A stretch of DNA of 64,000 bases from Mycolicibacterium frederiksbergense (GCF_012223425.1 NZ_CP038799.1:1488001-1552000); one strand, 5' to 3'. Shown: positions 8,877 to 18,703, counted from the first letter of the stretch. A program made the numbers and translations. Notes: generated by a model not told the origin, from the sequence alone.

Positions 8877-10423
8877 CGGGCTCCCCCTACTGACACGGTG
8901 GTGCCGCGGGCGACCGGACCCAGCAGCAGTTGAGTCGCCGGGCTCGCGGGTCGACCGATGGCCGCGCTCAGCACGTCGCGTTCCTGCGGACTACCGACCG
9001 GCCCCACGTTGCCCCCGAACGACGCGGGTGCGGCCTCGGCCGCGAGCGGCGGCCCCGGACGGGGTGCCACCGGCGCCAGGGGTGACAGCGGCACTGGCGG
9101 CGGTGGGGTCGGCGCCAGCGCCGGATTGGCGGTGCCGGGCACCGGCGCAGCAGGTGCCATCCATGTCGGCAGCGGCGGATTGGGATCGGCGAGGCTGGGG
9201 TTCGGCACGACCAGCGGCGGCCCGGTCGCGGCGAGGTTACCGTCGGCACCCGGCACCGTCCCGACCGGCGGCAGCAGATCCGCGGGCGGCTGATAGTTCT
9301 GCGGCAGCAGGACATCGGGCAGCTCGGGGCGGGTCGGCACGAGTGGCGCGGTGAAACAGCTGGGCCCCTTGAGCCCGGCGTACTGCGGGCAGTCGGCGCG
9401 GGTATAGGTGTGCGAGGGCGTGAACGAGAGGTTCACCCGCATGTTGCCGGTGTCCAGATCGGAGATCCACACGTGGTCGAAGAACTTGTCCGACAGTTGA
9501 TTCAGCTTCACGAACGCCGGCACCCAGTGATGAGAGGTGTCGGCGAGCTGGCCGAGCACCGGGGTGAGATCGGAGGTGATCTGCACCAGTCGGTCGGTGT
9601 GATTGCCCAGCGCCGTGTGTGTGGTGCCCATGGTGTTGAGTCCTCCGTTGACCAGCGACGTGAGCTGCGCCCGCTGCTCCACCAGGGTCTGCATCGGCGC
9701 CACCGCGACGTGCAGCGCGTCGAGAAGTTCGGGTGCCGTGCTCTGCAGGCCCGTGGCCGCGTCGATGAGCGCCGACACCGTGGAGGGCCCCGGCTCGGTC
9801 GCCACGATGGCATCCAGCTGGTCCACCAAACGGTTCAATTGCGCTCCGCTGCTCAGTAATTCGGTGCGACGGTGCTCGGTGGCCGCGTTGATGGCGGCCA
9901 GCACTCCGATGGTCTTGTCCTCACGCCCGCGGCCGGTGGCGGCCAGGATGTCGCGCAGCTTGCTGATGGTGGTCTGGAACAGCACGGTCGGCAGCTCGGT
10001 GTCCTCGGGAATCTGCGCCCCCGCGGTGATCGCCGGCCCGGGGCCACGGTCGACGAGCTGCACCGAGGAGACCGCGAATACGTTGCTGGGCACCACCCGC
10101 GCGGTCACCGTGTTCGGGATCGAGGCCGCGTATTCGGGTTTGAGGTCGATCCGCACGAAGTTCGGGTCGCCGTTGGCCGCCGGCGTGACATCGTCGACCA
10201 TGCCGACGAGCACCCCGTGGTACTTCACGTCGGAACGTTGCGGCAGGCCGTCACCGACGTTGATCAGGGTGGCCACCACCGGCACCCGGGCGTCCAGCCT
10301 GCCGGTCGCCTTGACCAGTAGAGCTGCCGAAACCATCCCCGCCACAAGCAGAATCGCGATGCCGGTGGCGAGCAGCTGGCGGTCGGAGAGCCCGCGTCCG
10401 TCGGTCTCGATCGAGTTCGGCAT
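8873..10423 (-). CDS. mceA: Mce family protein MceA with long Pro-rich tail
   Basis: A 516-residue first Mce subunit. A membrane segment (17-38) precedes the MCE domain (LINVGDGLPQRSDVKYHGVLVGMVDDV) and the helical region. From about residue 375 to the end the protein is dominated by Pro, Ala and Gly. This makes it longer than the four M. tuberculosis MceA proteins, which are roughly 400-450 residues. The ATG directly abuts the yrbEB stop (TAGATG). Confidence 0.92.
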   Translation of the reverse strand: MPNSIETDGRGLSDRQLLATGIAILLVAGMVSAALLVKATGRLDARVPVVATLINVGDGLPQRSDVKYHGVLVGMVDDVTPAANGDPNFVRIDLKPEYAASIPNTVTARVVPSNVFAVSSVQLVDRGPGPAITAGAQIPEDTELPTVLFQTTISKLRDILAATGRGREDKTIGVLAAINAATEHRRTELLSSGAQLNRLVDQLDAIVATEPGPSTVSALIDAATGLQSTAPELLDALHVAVAPMQTLVEQRAQLTSLVNGGLNTMGTTHTALGNHTDRLVQITSDLTPVLGQLADTSHHWVPAFVKLNQLSDKFFDHVWISDLDTGNMRVNLSFTPSHTYTRADCPQYAGLKGPSCFTAPLVPTRPELPDVLLPQNYQPPADLLPPVGTVPGADGNLAATGPPLVVPNPSLADPNPPLPTWMAPAAPVPGTANPALAPTPPPPVPLSPLAPVAPRPGPPLAAEAAPASFGGNVGPVGSPQERDVLSAAIGRPASPATQLLLGPVARGTTVSVGGAR

Positions 10424-11269
10424 CTACCCGCCGAACCTGGCGCCGGAATCGACCGTCCACAGCGCCATGGTGAGCAGCATGTTGACGATGATCACCACGG
10501 TGATACTGGCCCGCATGGCATGGCCGGCGGCGACGCCCACACCGACCGGACCGCCGGAGGCGTAGAAACCGTAGTAGCACTGCACTGTTGACGCGATCCA
10601 CACGAAGATCACGGTCTTGAGCACCGAGAAGAGAATGTCCTGACCGGAGAGCATCAGGCTGAAGTAGTGCAGATAGGAGCCGGTCGATCCGCCGCTGATC
10701 AGAAAGACCACCACCTGGGTGGTCAGGTAGCTGACCGCCAGCACCACCACGTAGAGCGGGATCACCGCGATCACCGAGGCCATCAGGCGGGTGGTCACCA
10801 GATACGGGATCGGGCGGATCGCCAGGGCGTCCAGCGCGTCCACCTCTTCGGCGATGCGCATCGAACCCAGCTGCGCGGTGAAGCGGCAGCCCGCCTGCGT
10901 CGCGAACGCCAGCGAGGCCGCGATCGGCGCCAGCTCGCGGGTGTTCACCAACGAGGAGATGATGCCGGTCGCCGGGCCCAGCCCCAGCAGGTCCAAGAAG
11001 TTGTAGCCCTCGATGCCCACCAGCGCGCCGACGGTGATGCCCAGCACCACCGCCACCCCGGCGGTGCCGCCACCGACCACCAGAGACCCGTTGCCCCAAG
11101 CGATGTCGGAGAGCAGCCGGACGAACTCACCACGGTAGTGCCGCAGCGCCACCGGGACGCCGGCCACCGCCCGCACGAAGAACACCAGCATGTGCCCGAT
11201 GCGGATCACCGGAACGGCGCTTCGCCGCAGGCCTCTGGCCCACGGCCCCATGAAGGTCGAGGCCGTCAC
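10424..11269 (-). CDS. yrbEB: YrbEB, Mce transporter permease
   Basis: A 281-residue polytopic membrane protein of the MlaE/YrbE permease family, the integral-membrane half of the Mce importer that works with the MceG ATPase, encoded elsewhere. The conserved block EEVDALDALAIRPIPYLVTTR, which contacts the ATPase, is present, and five or six hydrophobic segments are visible. The GTG at 11269 overlaps the yrbEA stop as GTGA; the upstream ATG at 11416 would run through yrbEA. Confidence 0.93.
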   Translation of the reverse strand: MTASTFMGPWARGLRRSAVPVIRIGHMLVFFVRAVAGVPVALRHYRGEFVRLLSDIAWGNGSLVVGGGTAGVAVVLGITVGALVGIEGYNFLDLLGLGPATGIISSLVNTRELAPIAASLAFATQAGCRFTAQLGSMRIAEEVDALDALAIRPIPYLVTTRLMASVIAVIPLYVVVLAVSYLTTQVVVFLISGGSTGSYLHYFSLMLSGQDILFSVLKTVIFVWIASTVQCYYGFYASGGPVGVGVAAGHAMRASITVVIIVNMLLTMALWTVDSGARFGG

Positions 11270-12111
11270 AGCCCGACCCTCGGGAACAGCATGATGTAGA
11301 GCTGGCTGACCGCCACGTTGACCACCATGAGCAGCAGGATCGATTCGACCACCGCCGCGTTCACCGAGTTGGCCACCCCGGTCGGCCCGCCCGCGGTGGA
11401 CAACCCCTTCTGACACGAGACGATGGCGACGATGGCACCGAAGATCACCGCCTTCACCAGCGCGATGACCATGTCACCGGTGGTCGCGAACGACGCGAAG
11501 GTCGCCACGAAGCTGCCCGGGGCGCCGTTCTGGAAGTACACGTTGAACAGGAAGCTGGCCAGGAAGCCGACGAAACACACCACGCCGGTGAGCGCGACGC
11601 CGATCATGACGGCGGCCGCGAATCGCGGCACCACCAGTCGCCGGATCACCGAGACTCCCATGACTTCCATCGCGTCGGTTTCCTCGCGCATGGTGCGCGA
11701 GCCGAGGTCGGCGGTGATCGCCGACCCCACCGCCGCGGCCATGAGCACGGCCGCGGTCAGCGATGCGGCCTGGCGGATGACGGCCAGACCGCTGGCCGCG
11801 CCGGCCAGGGACGTCGCGCCGACCTGCCCGGCCAACAGCGCGAACTGGATGGAGAGGGTGACCCCGATCGGCAGCGCCACCAGCACGGTGGGAATCACCG
11901 CGGTGCCGGCCATGAACGCGCCCTGCCGGATGAACTCCTGCCACTGGAACTGTCCGGTGAACAGGTCGACGAACAGATGCTGCAGGGTGCGCACGCCGAG
12001 CACGAACTGATCACCGACGGTGCGCAGCGACGCCACCGGATGGCGCCGGACGTAACCGTCGGTCCAGTGCTCGATGGCAGCGAGCCCGTCGGTCGCGCGC
12101 TGAATGGGCAA
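11266..12111 (-). CDS. yrbEA: YrbEA, Mce transporter permease
   Basis: A 281-residue YrbE-type permease and first gene of the mce operon. It has the family's ATPase-contact block (REETDAMEVMGVSVIRRLVVPR) and several membrane helices. The TTG start at 12111 is chosen because GGGAGGG sits about 7 bases upstream; a GTG at 12144 is in frame but has no ribosome-binding site. The operon yrbEA-yrbEB-mceABCDEF plus two accessory genes is tightly overlapping and probably one transcript. Confidence 0.9.
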   Translation of the reverse strand: MPIQRATDGLAAIEHWTDGYVRRHPVASLRTVGDQFVLGVRTLQHLFVDLFTGQFQWQEFIRQGAFMAGTAVIPTVLVALPIGVTLSIQFALLAGQVGATSLAGAASGLAVIRQAASLTAAVLMAAAVGSAITADLGSRTMREETDAMEVMGVSVIRRLVVPRFAAAVMIGVALTGVVCFVGFLASFLFNVYFQNGAPGSFVATFASFATTGDMVIALVKAVIFGAIVAIVSCQKGLSTAGGPTGVANSVNAAVVESILLLMVVNVAVSQLYIMLFPRVGL

Positions 12112-12466
12112 AGCGCTTCCCTCCCGGTAGCGAGCCGCGACCACCCCCGGGCCCGATCACTCGCAATGCTTGGCACGGTATCGCCGCGGTTCCATCGGCG
12201 TCAACGTTTTGAGAATTCTCATTCACATATTTGGCGCGTGCAGCGTAGCACCGGCGGCAAACAGGGAGCCTTCATACGCTCAAGCTGCACCGAGGTGGCC
12301 GATCCGCACATCTCGGGACTCTCCACTATCGCGGATGGCGGGTTAACTTATTCCGAGCAGGCAGTTCTTCGGGGCGGGACGCCGCCCGCTCCGGCACACC
12401 CGCGCGCATCCGAGCCAGTTCAGCAACTTGCGGTCACCGGCACGATCGCGGCAATACGCTGACCCG
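12112..12466. promoter_or_regulatory. Divergent promoter region, mce operon and gpsA
   Basis: This 355-bp gap separates the divergent yrbEA and gpsA and must hold both promoters. It is AT-richer than its surroundings around 12205-12235. A perfect 12-bp palindrome TGAGAATTCTCA lies at 12210-12221, about 100 bp upstream of yrbEA, and is a candidate operator for the mce operon. No second copy and no open frame of note were seen. Confidence 0.5.
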
Positions 12467-13492
12467 ATGGCACCTGCACAACGCGAACCGAACGTCGTCG
12501 TCCTGGGCGGAGGGTCCTGGGGCACCACCGTGGCCACCATCTGCGCGCGGCGCACGCCGACCCTGCAGTGGGTGCGATCCGAGGACACCGCCAAGGACAT
12601 CAACGACAACCACCGCAACTCGCGCTATCTCGGCGACGAGGTGGCGCTGCCGGATGGCCTGCGGGCCACCACCGATTTCTGCGAGGCCGCACAGAGTGCC
12701 GACGTGATCGTGATGGGTGTTCCGTCGCACGGGTTCCGCGGTGTGCTCGAGGAACTCGCCCTGGAGCTGCGACCTTGGGTTCCGGTGGTCTCCCTGGTGA
12801 AGGGCCTGGAGCAGGGCACCAACCTACGGATGAGTCAGATCGTCGACGAGGTGCTGCCCGGGCATCCCGCCGGAATTCTGGCCGGGCCGAACATCGCCCG
12901 CGAGGTCGCCGAGGGCTACGCCGCCGCCGCCGTGCTGGCCATGCCCGACCAGCATCTGGCCGCCAACCTGGCAGACCTGTTCCGCACCAGGCGCTTCCGC
13001 ACCTACACCTCCGATGATGTGGTGGGCGTCGAAATGGCCGGAGCGCTGAAGAACGTGTACGCGATCGCCGTCGGAATGGGCTACTCGCTGGGCATCGGGG
13101 AGAACACCCGCGCCATGGTGATGGCCCGCGCGGTGGCCGAGATGTCCAAGCTGGGCGTGGCCATGGGCGGGCATCGCGACACCTTCGGCGGCCTCGCCGG
13201 GATGGGCGACCTGATCGTCACCTGTACCTCACAGCGCAGTCGCAACCGCCACGTCGGCGAACAGCTCGGGTCCGGGAAGACCGTCGAGGAGATCATCGCG
13301 GCGATGAACCAGGTCGCCGAGGGCGTGAAGGCGTCATCGGTGATCATGGATTTCTCCGAGCAATACGGGATTCCGATGCCGATCGCACGCGAGGTCGACG
13401 GGGTGATCAACCACGGCTGCACCGTCGAGGACGCCTACCGCGGACTGATGCTGGAAAAGCCCGGCCACGAGGTGCACGGCGCGGGCTTCTAG
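12467..13492 (+). CDS. gpsA: NAD(P)H-dependent glycerol-3-phosphate dehydrogenase
   Basis: A 341-residue cytosolic enzyme that reduces dihydroxyacetone phosphate to sn-glycerol-3-phosphate, the backbone for phospholipids. The N-terminal Rossmann motif GGGSWGTT (about 14-21), the AGPNIAREV segment, the lysine in GALKNVYAI and the GMGDLIVTC block are all family hallmarks. ATG 12467 is used; the earlier in-frame start at 12428 lies in the promoter gap. It corresponds to gpdA1 (Rv0564c). Confidence 0.95.
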   Translation: MAPAQREPNVVVLGGGSWGTTVATICARRTPTLQWVRSEDTAKDINDNHRNSRYLGDEVALPDGLRATTDFCEAAQSADVIVMGVPSHGFRGVLEELALELRPWVPVVSLVKGLEQGTNLRMSQIVDEVLPGHPAGILAGPNIAREVAEGYAAAAVLAMPDQHLAANLADLFRTRRFRTYTSDDVVGVEMAGALKNVYAIAVGMGYSLGIGENTRAMVMARAVAEMSKLGVAMGGHRDTFGGLAGMGDLIVTCTSQRSRNRHVGEQLGSGKTVEEIIAAMNQVAEGVKASSVIMDFSEQYGIPMPIAREVDGVINHGCTVEDAYRGLMLEKPGHEVHGAGF

Positions 13493-13501
13493 CGTCCTGC
13501 G

Positions 13502-14038
13502 TCAGTTGAAGTAGGGGTTGGTGCCCTCGGGCCGGTCCAGCAGCGGGTTGCTCGGATTGAGGATGTAGCTGCCTGCCGGGCTGATCACGAAGCCGGACTG
13601 GTCGAACGAGTTCTGGCACGCGGTCACCACGCCGTCGGTGCCACAGCTGACATTCTGGAAACCGATGCGCGAGTTGGCGGGCAGCGGCTGGGCCGGCTGA
13701 TCCCCGACGTAGATCGCGTTGGCGGCGTTCGCGAAACCGGGGGCTCCCACCTGCCCGCCGGACACCACGTTGGCGCCGTTGGGGGCGGCCGGGAACGGCC
13801 CACTGCAGCCGTAGCCACCGGTGCCGCGGCTCATCACGCAGGTGATGTCGCCGGGCACGGTGAAGGCGTACATGGTGCCGTCGTTGACGGCGTAGGCGGA
13901 GGGCTTGACCAGTTCCCAGGCATTGATGTTCGGGCCCGGCGGCGGTGGGGGCGGCGGCGCAGGTTCGGCACCCGCGATCGCCGGGGCGCTCAAGGCGGCA
14001 GCCGCCGCCGTGACGAAGAGCAGACCTCGCATACGCAT
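13502..14038 (-). CDS. Secreted mycobacterial protein of unknown function
   Basis: A 178-residue protein with a clear signal peptide (residues 1-24), a polyproline run (seven P near residue 30) and a mature part with four cysteines (TCVMS, YGCSG, VSCGTDG, TACQN) that could form two disulfides. I recognise no enzyme motif. It is convergent with gpsA, 9 bases from its stop, and on the same strand as htpX, which lies upstream. Confidence 0.75.
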   Translation of the reverse strand: MRMRGLLFVTAAAAALSAPAIAGAEPAPPPPPPPGPNINAWELVKPSAYAVNDGTMYAFTVPGDITCVMSRGTGGYGCSGPFPAAPNGANVVSGGQVGAPGFANAANAIYVGDQPAQPLPANSRIGFQNVSCGTDGVVTACQNSFDQSGFVISPAGSYILNPSNPLLDRPEGTNPYFN

Positions 14039-14109
14039 GGCGACACCCTAGCCAACCTCCGTGATTTCGGCGCGCTCGCGTACGAAACACGTACGTAGCC
14101 GCTCCGCAA

Positions 14110-14985
14110 TCACAGGGGTCCGCGACCGGCCATCGCCTCCAGACGCGCGATGCGGTCCTCGATGGGCGGGTGGGTGGAGAACAGCTTGCCGATCTTCTCC
14201 CCCGCCCGGAACGGGTTGGCGATCATCAGGTGCGCCTGGTCGGCCAGTTGCGGCTCGGGCGGCAGCGGCGCGGCCTGCACGCCGTAGGCGATCTTGCGCA
14301 GCGCGCTGGCCAGCGCCAGCGGATCCCCGGTCAACTCGGCGCCGGACTGGTCGGCCTGGTACTCCCGCGAGCGTGACACGGCCAGCTTCACCACGGTGGC
14401 CGCGATCGGCCCGAGCAGCGAAACCAGCAGCAGCGCAAACGGATTCGCGCCACCCTCGCGATTACCACCGAACATCGAGGCGAACATGGCGATATTGGCC
14501 AGCGCGGTGATGACCGATGCGAGAGCGCCGGCCACACAGGAGATCAGGATGTCGCGGTTGTACACATGGGACAGTTCATGGCCCAGCACCGCACGCAGTT
14601 CCCGCTCGTCGAGGATCTGCAGGATGCCGGTGGTGCAGCACACCGCGGCATTGCGCGGGTTGCGGCCGGTGGCGAACGCGTTGGGCGCGGCGGTGTCGCT
14701 GATATACAGCCGCGGCATGGGTTGGCGGGCGGTGGTCGCGAGCTCGCGGACGATCCGGTACATCGCCGGTGCCTGCATCTCGGTGACAGGCTGGGCATGC
14801 ATCGCCCGCAGCGCCATCTTGTCGCTGTTGAAGTACACATATGCGTTCATGCCGACGGCGAACAGCACCGACAGCCACAGGATCGACGGGTTCCCGAACA
14901 GCGAACCGATGAAAACTATCAGCGCAGACATGCTGACGAGCAGCACGAAGGTCTTCATCCGGTTGGCATGAGGATGCCAGGTCAT
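14110..14985 (-). CDS. htpX: Membrane zinc metalloprotease HtpX
   Basis: A 291-residue membrane peptidase of family M48B, thought to degrade damaged membrane proteins during envelope or heat stress. Two helices lie near residues 11-52. The zinc site is HELSH at 136-140 with the third ligand Glu208 in SREYQAD. Two further hydrophobic stretches lie around 145-200. The ATG follows AGGAGG with 8 bases between. It corresponds to Rv0563. Confidence 0.95.
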   Translation of the reverse strand: MTWHPHANRMKTFVLLVSMSALIVFIGSLFGNPSILWLSVLFAVGMNAYVYFNSDKMALRAMHAQPVTEMQAPAMYRIVRELATTARQPMPRLYISDTAAPNAFATGRNPRNAAVCCTTGILQILDERELRAVLGHELSHVYNRDILISCVAGALASVITALANIAMFASMFGGNREGGANPFALLLVSLLGPIAATVVKLAVSRSREYQADQSGAELTGDPLALASALRKIAYGVQAAPLPPEPQLADQAHLMIANPFRAGEKIGKLFSTHPPIEDRIARLEAMAGRGPL

Positions 14986-15046
14986 CAGAGTTCCTCCTAC
15001 GAAAGCCTTCGCTGATGTAACGCCGGTCGACCCCCGTAGGTTCCGG

Positions 15047-16054
15047 CTACCCGTGCCGGTTGACGGTGTAGTCCACCAGCGTGGCCAGCGCAGCCCGGCC
15101 GGGACCCTCGGGCAGGTTGTCCAGCTCCTCGCGCGCCCGCACCGCGTATTCGCGCACCGTCTCCTTGGCGCGCGCCATGCCCGGGGACCGGCGCAGCAGA
15201 GTCAGCGCCTCGGCGACCTCGTCATCGTCCTCGATCGGCTGGGCCAGCAGCACCCGCAGTCGCTCGGCGTCGGGGCCGGACTCGCGCAGGGCGTACAGCA
15301 CCGGCAGGGTGTGCACGCCCTCGCGCAGGTCAGTGCCCGGGACCTTGCCGGACTCGTCGGGATCGCTGTCGATGTCGATGATGTCGTCGGAGATCTGAAA
15401 CGCCGTCCCGACGATGCCGCCCAGCCGGGACAGCCGCTCGATCTGCTCCTCGCCGGCACCGGAGAAGGTGGCACCGAAACGGCCCGACGCGGAGATCAGG
15501 CAGGCAGTCTTCTCGTAGACCACCTTGAGGTAGTGCTCGATCTCGTCGGTACCGCCGGCGGCGCCGCGGGTCTCGCGCATCTGGCCCGTCACCAGCTGGG
15601 CGAATGTGTCCGCAATCACCCGCACCGCGTCCGGGCCGAGCCGCGACACCAGCCGCGACGCCGTCGCGAACAGGTAATCGCCGGCCAGGATCGCGATGTT
15701 GTTGCCCCAGCGCGCGTTGGCGCTGTCCGCACCGCGGCGCACCTGGGCCTCGTCCATCACATCGTCGTGATAGAGCGTGGCCAGGTGCACCAGCTCGATC
15801 ACGGCGCCGGCGATGGTGACGTCGTCGTCCTCGGGGCGTGGCCCCAGCGACCCCGACAGCACGGTGAACAGCGGCCGGAACCGCTTGCCGCCGGCCTGGA
15901 ACAGATGCTGGACGGCCTCGGCCATCAGCTCATCTGCCTTGCCCAGCTCGGTGGCCATCAGATCTTCGACGCGCGCCACTCCGTCGCGCACCTGCGCGGC
16001 GAATTCGGGATCCCCGAAGTCCACCCCCGCCACCACGCTCGCCGGTGTCCTCAT
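15047..16054 (-). CDS. grcC1: Polyprenyl diphosphate synthase
   Basis: A 335-residue trans-isoprenyl diphosphate synthase that builds the polyprenyl chain, probably the menaquinone side chain. Both aspartate-rich motifs are intact (DDVMD at 97-101 and DDIID at 223-227), as are GGKRFRP (55-61) and the basic RRG after the first motif. It is divergent from menJ, 53 bp away, matching the grcC1-menJ pair of M. tuberculosis. Chain length cannot be read from the sequence with certainty. Confidence 0.9.
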   Translation of the reverse strand: MRTPASVVAGVDFGDPEFAAQVRDGVARVEDLMATELGKADELMAEAVQHLFQAGGKRFRPLFTVLSGSLGPRPEDDDVTIAGAVIELVHLATLYHDDVMDEAQVRRGADSANARWGNNIAILAGDYLFATASRLVSRLGPDAVRVIADTFAQLVTGQMRETRGAAGGTDEIEHYLKVVYEKTACLISASGRFGATFSGAGEEQIERLSRLGGIVGTAFQISDDIIDIDSDPDESGKVPGTDLREGVHTLPVLYALRESGPDAERLRVLLAQPIEDDDEVAEALTLLRRSPGMARAKETVREYAVRAREELDNLPEGPGRAALATLVDYTVNRHG

Positions 16055-16107
16055 GCGTCCAACATACTGTGAGGTGTCGGGGATAGAGCGGGCAGGAGCG
16101 GAGCGAC

Positions 16108-17325
16108 TTGATCAAGGCCGATGTGGTTGTCGTGGGGGCCGGGCCCGCCGGTTCCTCGGCCGCCGCGTGGGCGGCCCGGGCCGGTCGCGACGTCCTCGTC
16201 ATCGACTCCGCGCAGTTTCCCAGGGACAAGGCCTGCGGTGACGGATTGACCCCGCGCGCGGTCACGGAGCTGCAGCGCCTCGGCCTCGCCGACTGGCTGG
16301 ACGGCCGGATCAGCCATCACGGCCTGCGGATGTCCGGGTTCGGCGCCGACGTGGAGATCCCGTGGCCCGGCCCGTCCTTCCCCGCCACCAGCAGCGCGGT
16401 CCCGCGCACCGAGCTCGACGACCGGATTCGCATGGTCGCCGCCGACGAGGGCGCCAAGATGATGCTCGGCGTCAAAGTTGTCGATGTGCGCCATGATTCG
16501 TCAGGGCGGGTAGCGGAACTGATATTGGACGACGGGTCGGTGGTCGGTGTCGGCGAGCTGATCGTGGCCGACGGCGCCCGCTCCACGCTGGGGCGCGTTC
16601 TCGGCCGCGCCTGGCATCAGGAGACGGTGTACGGCGTGGCGGTGCGCGGATACATCGCGACCCCGCGCTCCGACGAACCCTGGATCACCTCGCACCTGGA
16701 ATTGCGCTCCCCGGAGGGCAAGGTCCTCCCCGGCTACGGCTGGATCTTCCCGTTGGGCAACGGTGAGGTGAACGTCGGTGTGGGTGCGCTGGCCACCGCG
16801 AAACGTCCGTCGGAGGCCGCGTTGCGGCCGCTGATGTCCTACTACTGCGATCTACGCCGCGAAGAGTGGGGTTTCGAGGGCGAGCCCCGGGCCGGGTTGT
16901 CCGCCCTGCTGCCGATGGGCGGCGCGGTGTCCGGGGTGGCCGGCCCGAACTGGATGCTGATCGGCGACGCCGCGGCGTGCGTCAATCCGCTCAACGGCGA
17001 GGGCATCGACTACGGCCTGGAGACCGGGCGGCTGGCCGCGCAGCTGCTGGGAACCGGCGATCTGACCACGGCGTGGCCCGCGGTGCTGACCGAGCACTAT
17101 GCGCGCGGTTTCTCCGCGGCGCGGCGCCTGGCGCTGCTGCTCACGCTGCCGAGGTTCCTGCCCGCGGTAGGCCCGATCGCAATGCGCTCGCACTTCCTGA
17201 TGAAGGTGGCGGTGCGGATGATGGGCAATCTGGTCACCGAGGAGGACGAGGACTGGATCGCCCGGGTCTGGCGATCCGCCGGCCTGGCATCGCGCAGGTT
17301 CGACGAACGCAAACCGTTCAGCTGA
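16108..17325 (+). CDS. menJ: Menaquinone reductase MenJ (geranylgeranyl reductase family)
   Basis: A 405-residue FAD flavoenzyme that saturates one double bond of the menaquinone isoprenoid tail, giving MK-9(II-H2) in mycobacteria. The FAD motif GAGPAG (10-15), the CGDGLTPRAV block and the second FAD-contact block GDAAACVNPLNGEGIDYGLETG are present. The TTG at 16108 gives the expected N-terminus and follows a GGAG-rich stretch. It corresponds to Rv0561c. Confidence 0.9.
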   Translation: MIKADVVVVGAGPAGSSAAAWAARAGRDVLVIDSAQFPRDKACGDGLTPRAVTELQRLGLADWLDGRISHHGLRMSGFGADVEIPWPGPSFPATSSAVPRTELDDRIRMVAADEGAKMMLGVKVVDVRHDSSGRVAELILDDGSVVGVGELIVADGARSTLGRVLGRAWHQETVYGVAVRGYIATPRSDEPWITSHLELRSPEGKVLPGYGWIFPLGNGEVNVGVGALATAKRPSEAALRPLMSYYCDLRREEWGFEGEPRAGLSALLPMGGAVSGVAGPNWMLIGDAAACVNPLNGEGIDYGLETGRLAAQLLGTGDLTTAWPAVLTEHYARGFSAARRLALLLTLPRFLPAVGPIAMRSHFLMKVAVRMMGNLVTEEDEDWIARVWRSAGLASRRFDERKPFS

Positions 17326-17330
17326 GAACC

Positions 17331-18551
17331 TCAGACAAGCTGCGGTTCACGCCCCAACAGCGTCATCTCCATCAGCAGCTTCACGCAGGCTCGGGAGTGC
17401 TCGGTGTCCTGGTACTGCACCAACCGACCGAGGTCGACCACCAGACCGAAGGCGGCGTGCACGGCGAACTTGGCCTGCGCGTGGCTGAACTCGGGACGCG
17501 CGGCGGCCAGTAGCCGCGCCCACTCGTCCACCGTCGCGCGCTGGATATTGCGGATCGGCGCCCCGTCGGCCTCGGGCACATTGCCGCGTTCGGCGTAATA
17601 CACGTAGGCGATCTCGGGTTCCCGGAACGATCGGGCCACGTAAAGATCGATCAGGCGGGCCAGCGCCTGCTCCGGATCCGATTCCGCGGCAAGAACGCTG
17701 GACGCATCTGCGGACACCCGGTCGGCGCTGCGCCGGTAGGACGCGACCAGCAGATCGGCCTTACCCGGGAAGTACCGGTAGATACCGGATGCCTGGATGC
17801 CCACCGCCGCGGCGATGTCCTCCATGCTGGTCTCGCGGAACCCCTTCTTGTGGAACAGCAGCAGGGATTCGTGCAACAGCATCTCGTACTTGCCGCCGGC
17901 ACCGGAACCACTGGGCGCCAACGGGTTCGATTCGGGCGATTCGAACGGGGCGGGCAGGGTGGCCGCCAGCACGGCGGCGGCCAGGCCGGCCAGCAGCACC
18001 CGCACCTCGCCGACGGGCAGCGAGTTCCGGTGATCGGTGACGCTACCGATCACACTCAGCGCGGCCGACGACAACGTCCAGCGTTCGCGCGAGGTCAGCT
18101 CCGGCCGCAGCCGGATCAGCGGCTCATGCAACCGGCGGTTCACGAGCTCGATCTGACCGCCCAGGACGGCCTGGTCATCCTCGTTGAGGTAGCGCCCCTC
18201 CCAGCGGTACAGCCCACCGGAGTTGCGGTTGGCGATCGCGGTCTCCACGAGAGCGTCGACGAGGCCGGCCAGCAGGAGTGCCGGATCGCGTTCCGGATCG
18301 GCGATATCGGTGCTGTCCACCAGTTGCTGACCCAGACCGAAGACGGCGTCGCGGAACAATCCGTACTTGTTCGGTGAATGCCGATACAGCGCCGCGGCCG
18401 AGATGCCGACCCGCGAGGCGATCTCCTCCATGCTGACCGCGTGGTAGCCGAGCTCGCTGAAGGCCTCGGCGGAGGCCTTGACTATCTGGGCCTTGCGATC
18501 GCGCGGCCGGCGTCGCACAGGAGGTTGCGCGGGAGGACCGGCCGGAGACAT
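17331..18551 (-). CDS. Double TetR-family regulator
   Basis: A 406-residue protein in which two TetR units are joined in one chain. The first HTH covers residues 22-66 (FSELGYHAVSMEEIASRVGI) and the second 221-268 (FHKKGFRETSMEDIAAAVGI), each followed by a helical ligand-binding-like region. Single TetR proteins are about 200 residues, so this is a full tandem fusion. ATG 18551 is used because the N-terminus then resembles ordinary TetR starts; ATG 18569 and a longer frame to 18641 are possible. It is divergent from the MpaB-type oxygenase, a likely target. Confidence 0.85.
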   Translation of the reverse strand: MSPAGPPAQPPVRRRPRDRKAQIVKASAEAFSELGYHAVSMEEIASRVGISAAALYRHSPNKYGLFRDAVFGLGQQLVDSTDIADPERDPALLLAGLVDALVETAIANRNSGGLYRWEGRYLNEDDQAVLGGQIELVNRRLHEPLIRLRPELTSRERWTLSSAALSVIGSVTDHRNSLPVGEVRVLLAGLAAAVLAATLPAPFESPESNPLAPSGSGAGGKYEMLLHESLLLFHKKGFRETSMEDIAAAVGIQASGIYRYFPGKADLLVASYRRSADRVSADASSVLAAESDPEQALARLIDLYVARSFREPEIAYVYYAERGNVPEADGAPIRNIQRATVDEWARLLAAARPEFSHAQAKFAVHAAFGLVVDLGRLVQYQDTEHSRACVKLLMEMTLLGREPQLV

Positions 18552-18677
18552 ACCCTCACGGTAACGCATTCGGCAGTTGCCCAGAGGTTCCGGGAATGCC
18601 TCTTCATTCTTGATCACAGTTGACCATATGCAGGTGGGCATTTCACCGGGGCACTGCCGCAGATTCGCGAGAATAGC

Positions 18678-18703
18678 CGTTCACATAAAGCCTTGCGTGA
18701 ACG
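18678..18703. promoter_or_regulatory. Candidate TetR operator in a divergent promoter
   Basis: A 7-bp inverted repeat, CGTTCAC at 18678-18684 and GTGAACG at 18697-18703, separated by 12 bases, lies between the double TetR gene and the oxygenase gene, 91 bp before the oxygenase start. Its position suits an operator, but the short arms and long spacer make this a weak call. The remaining 240-bp gap shows no other clear feature. Confidence 0.3.
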
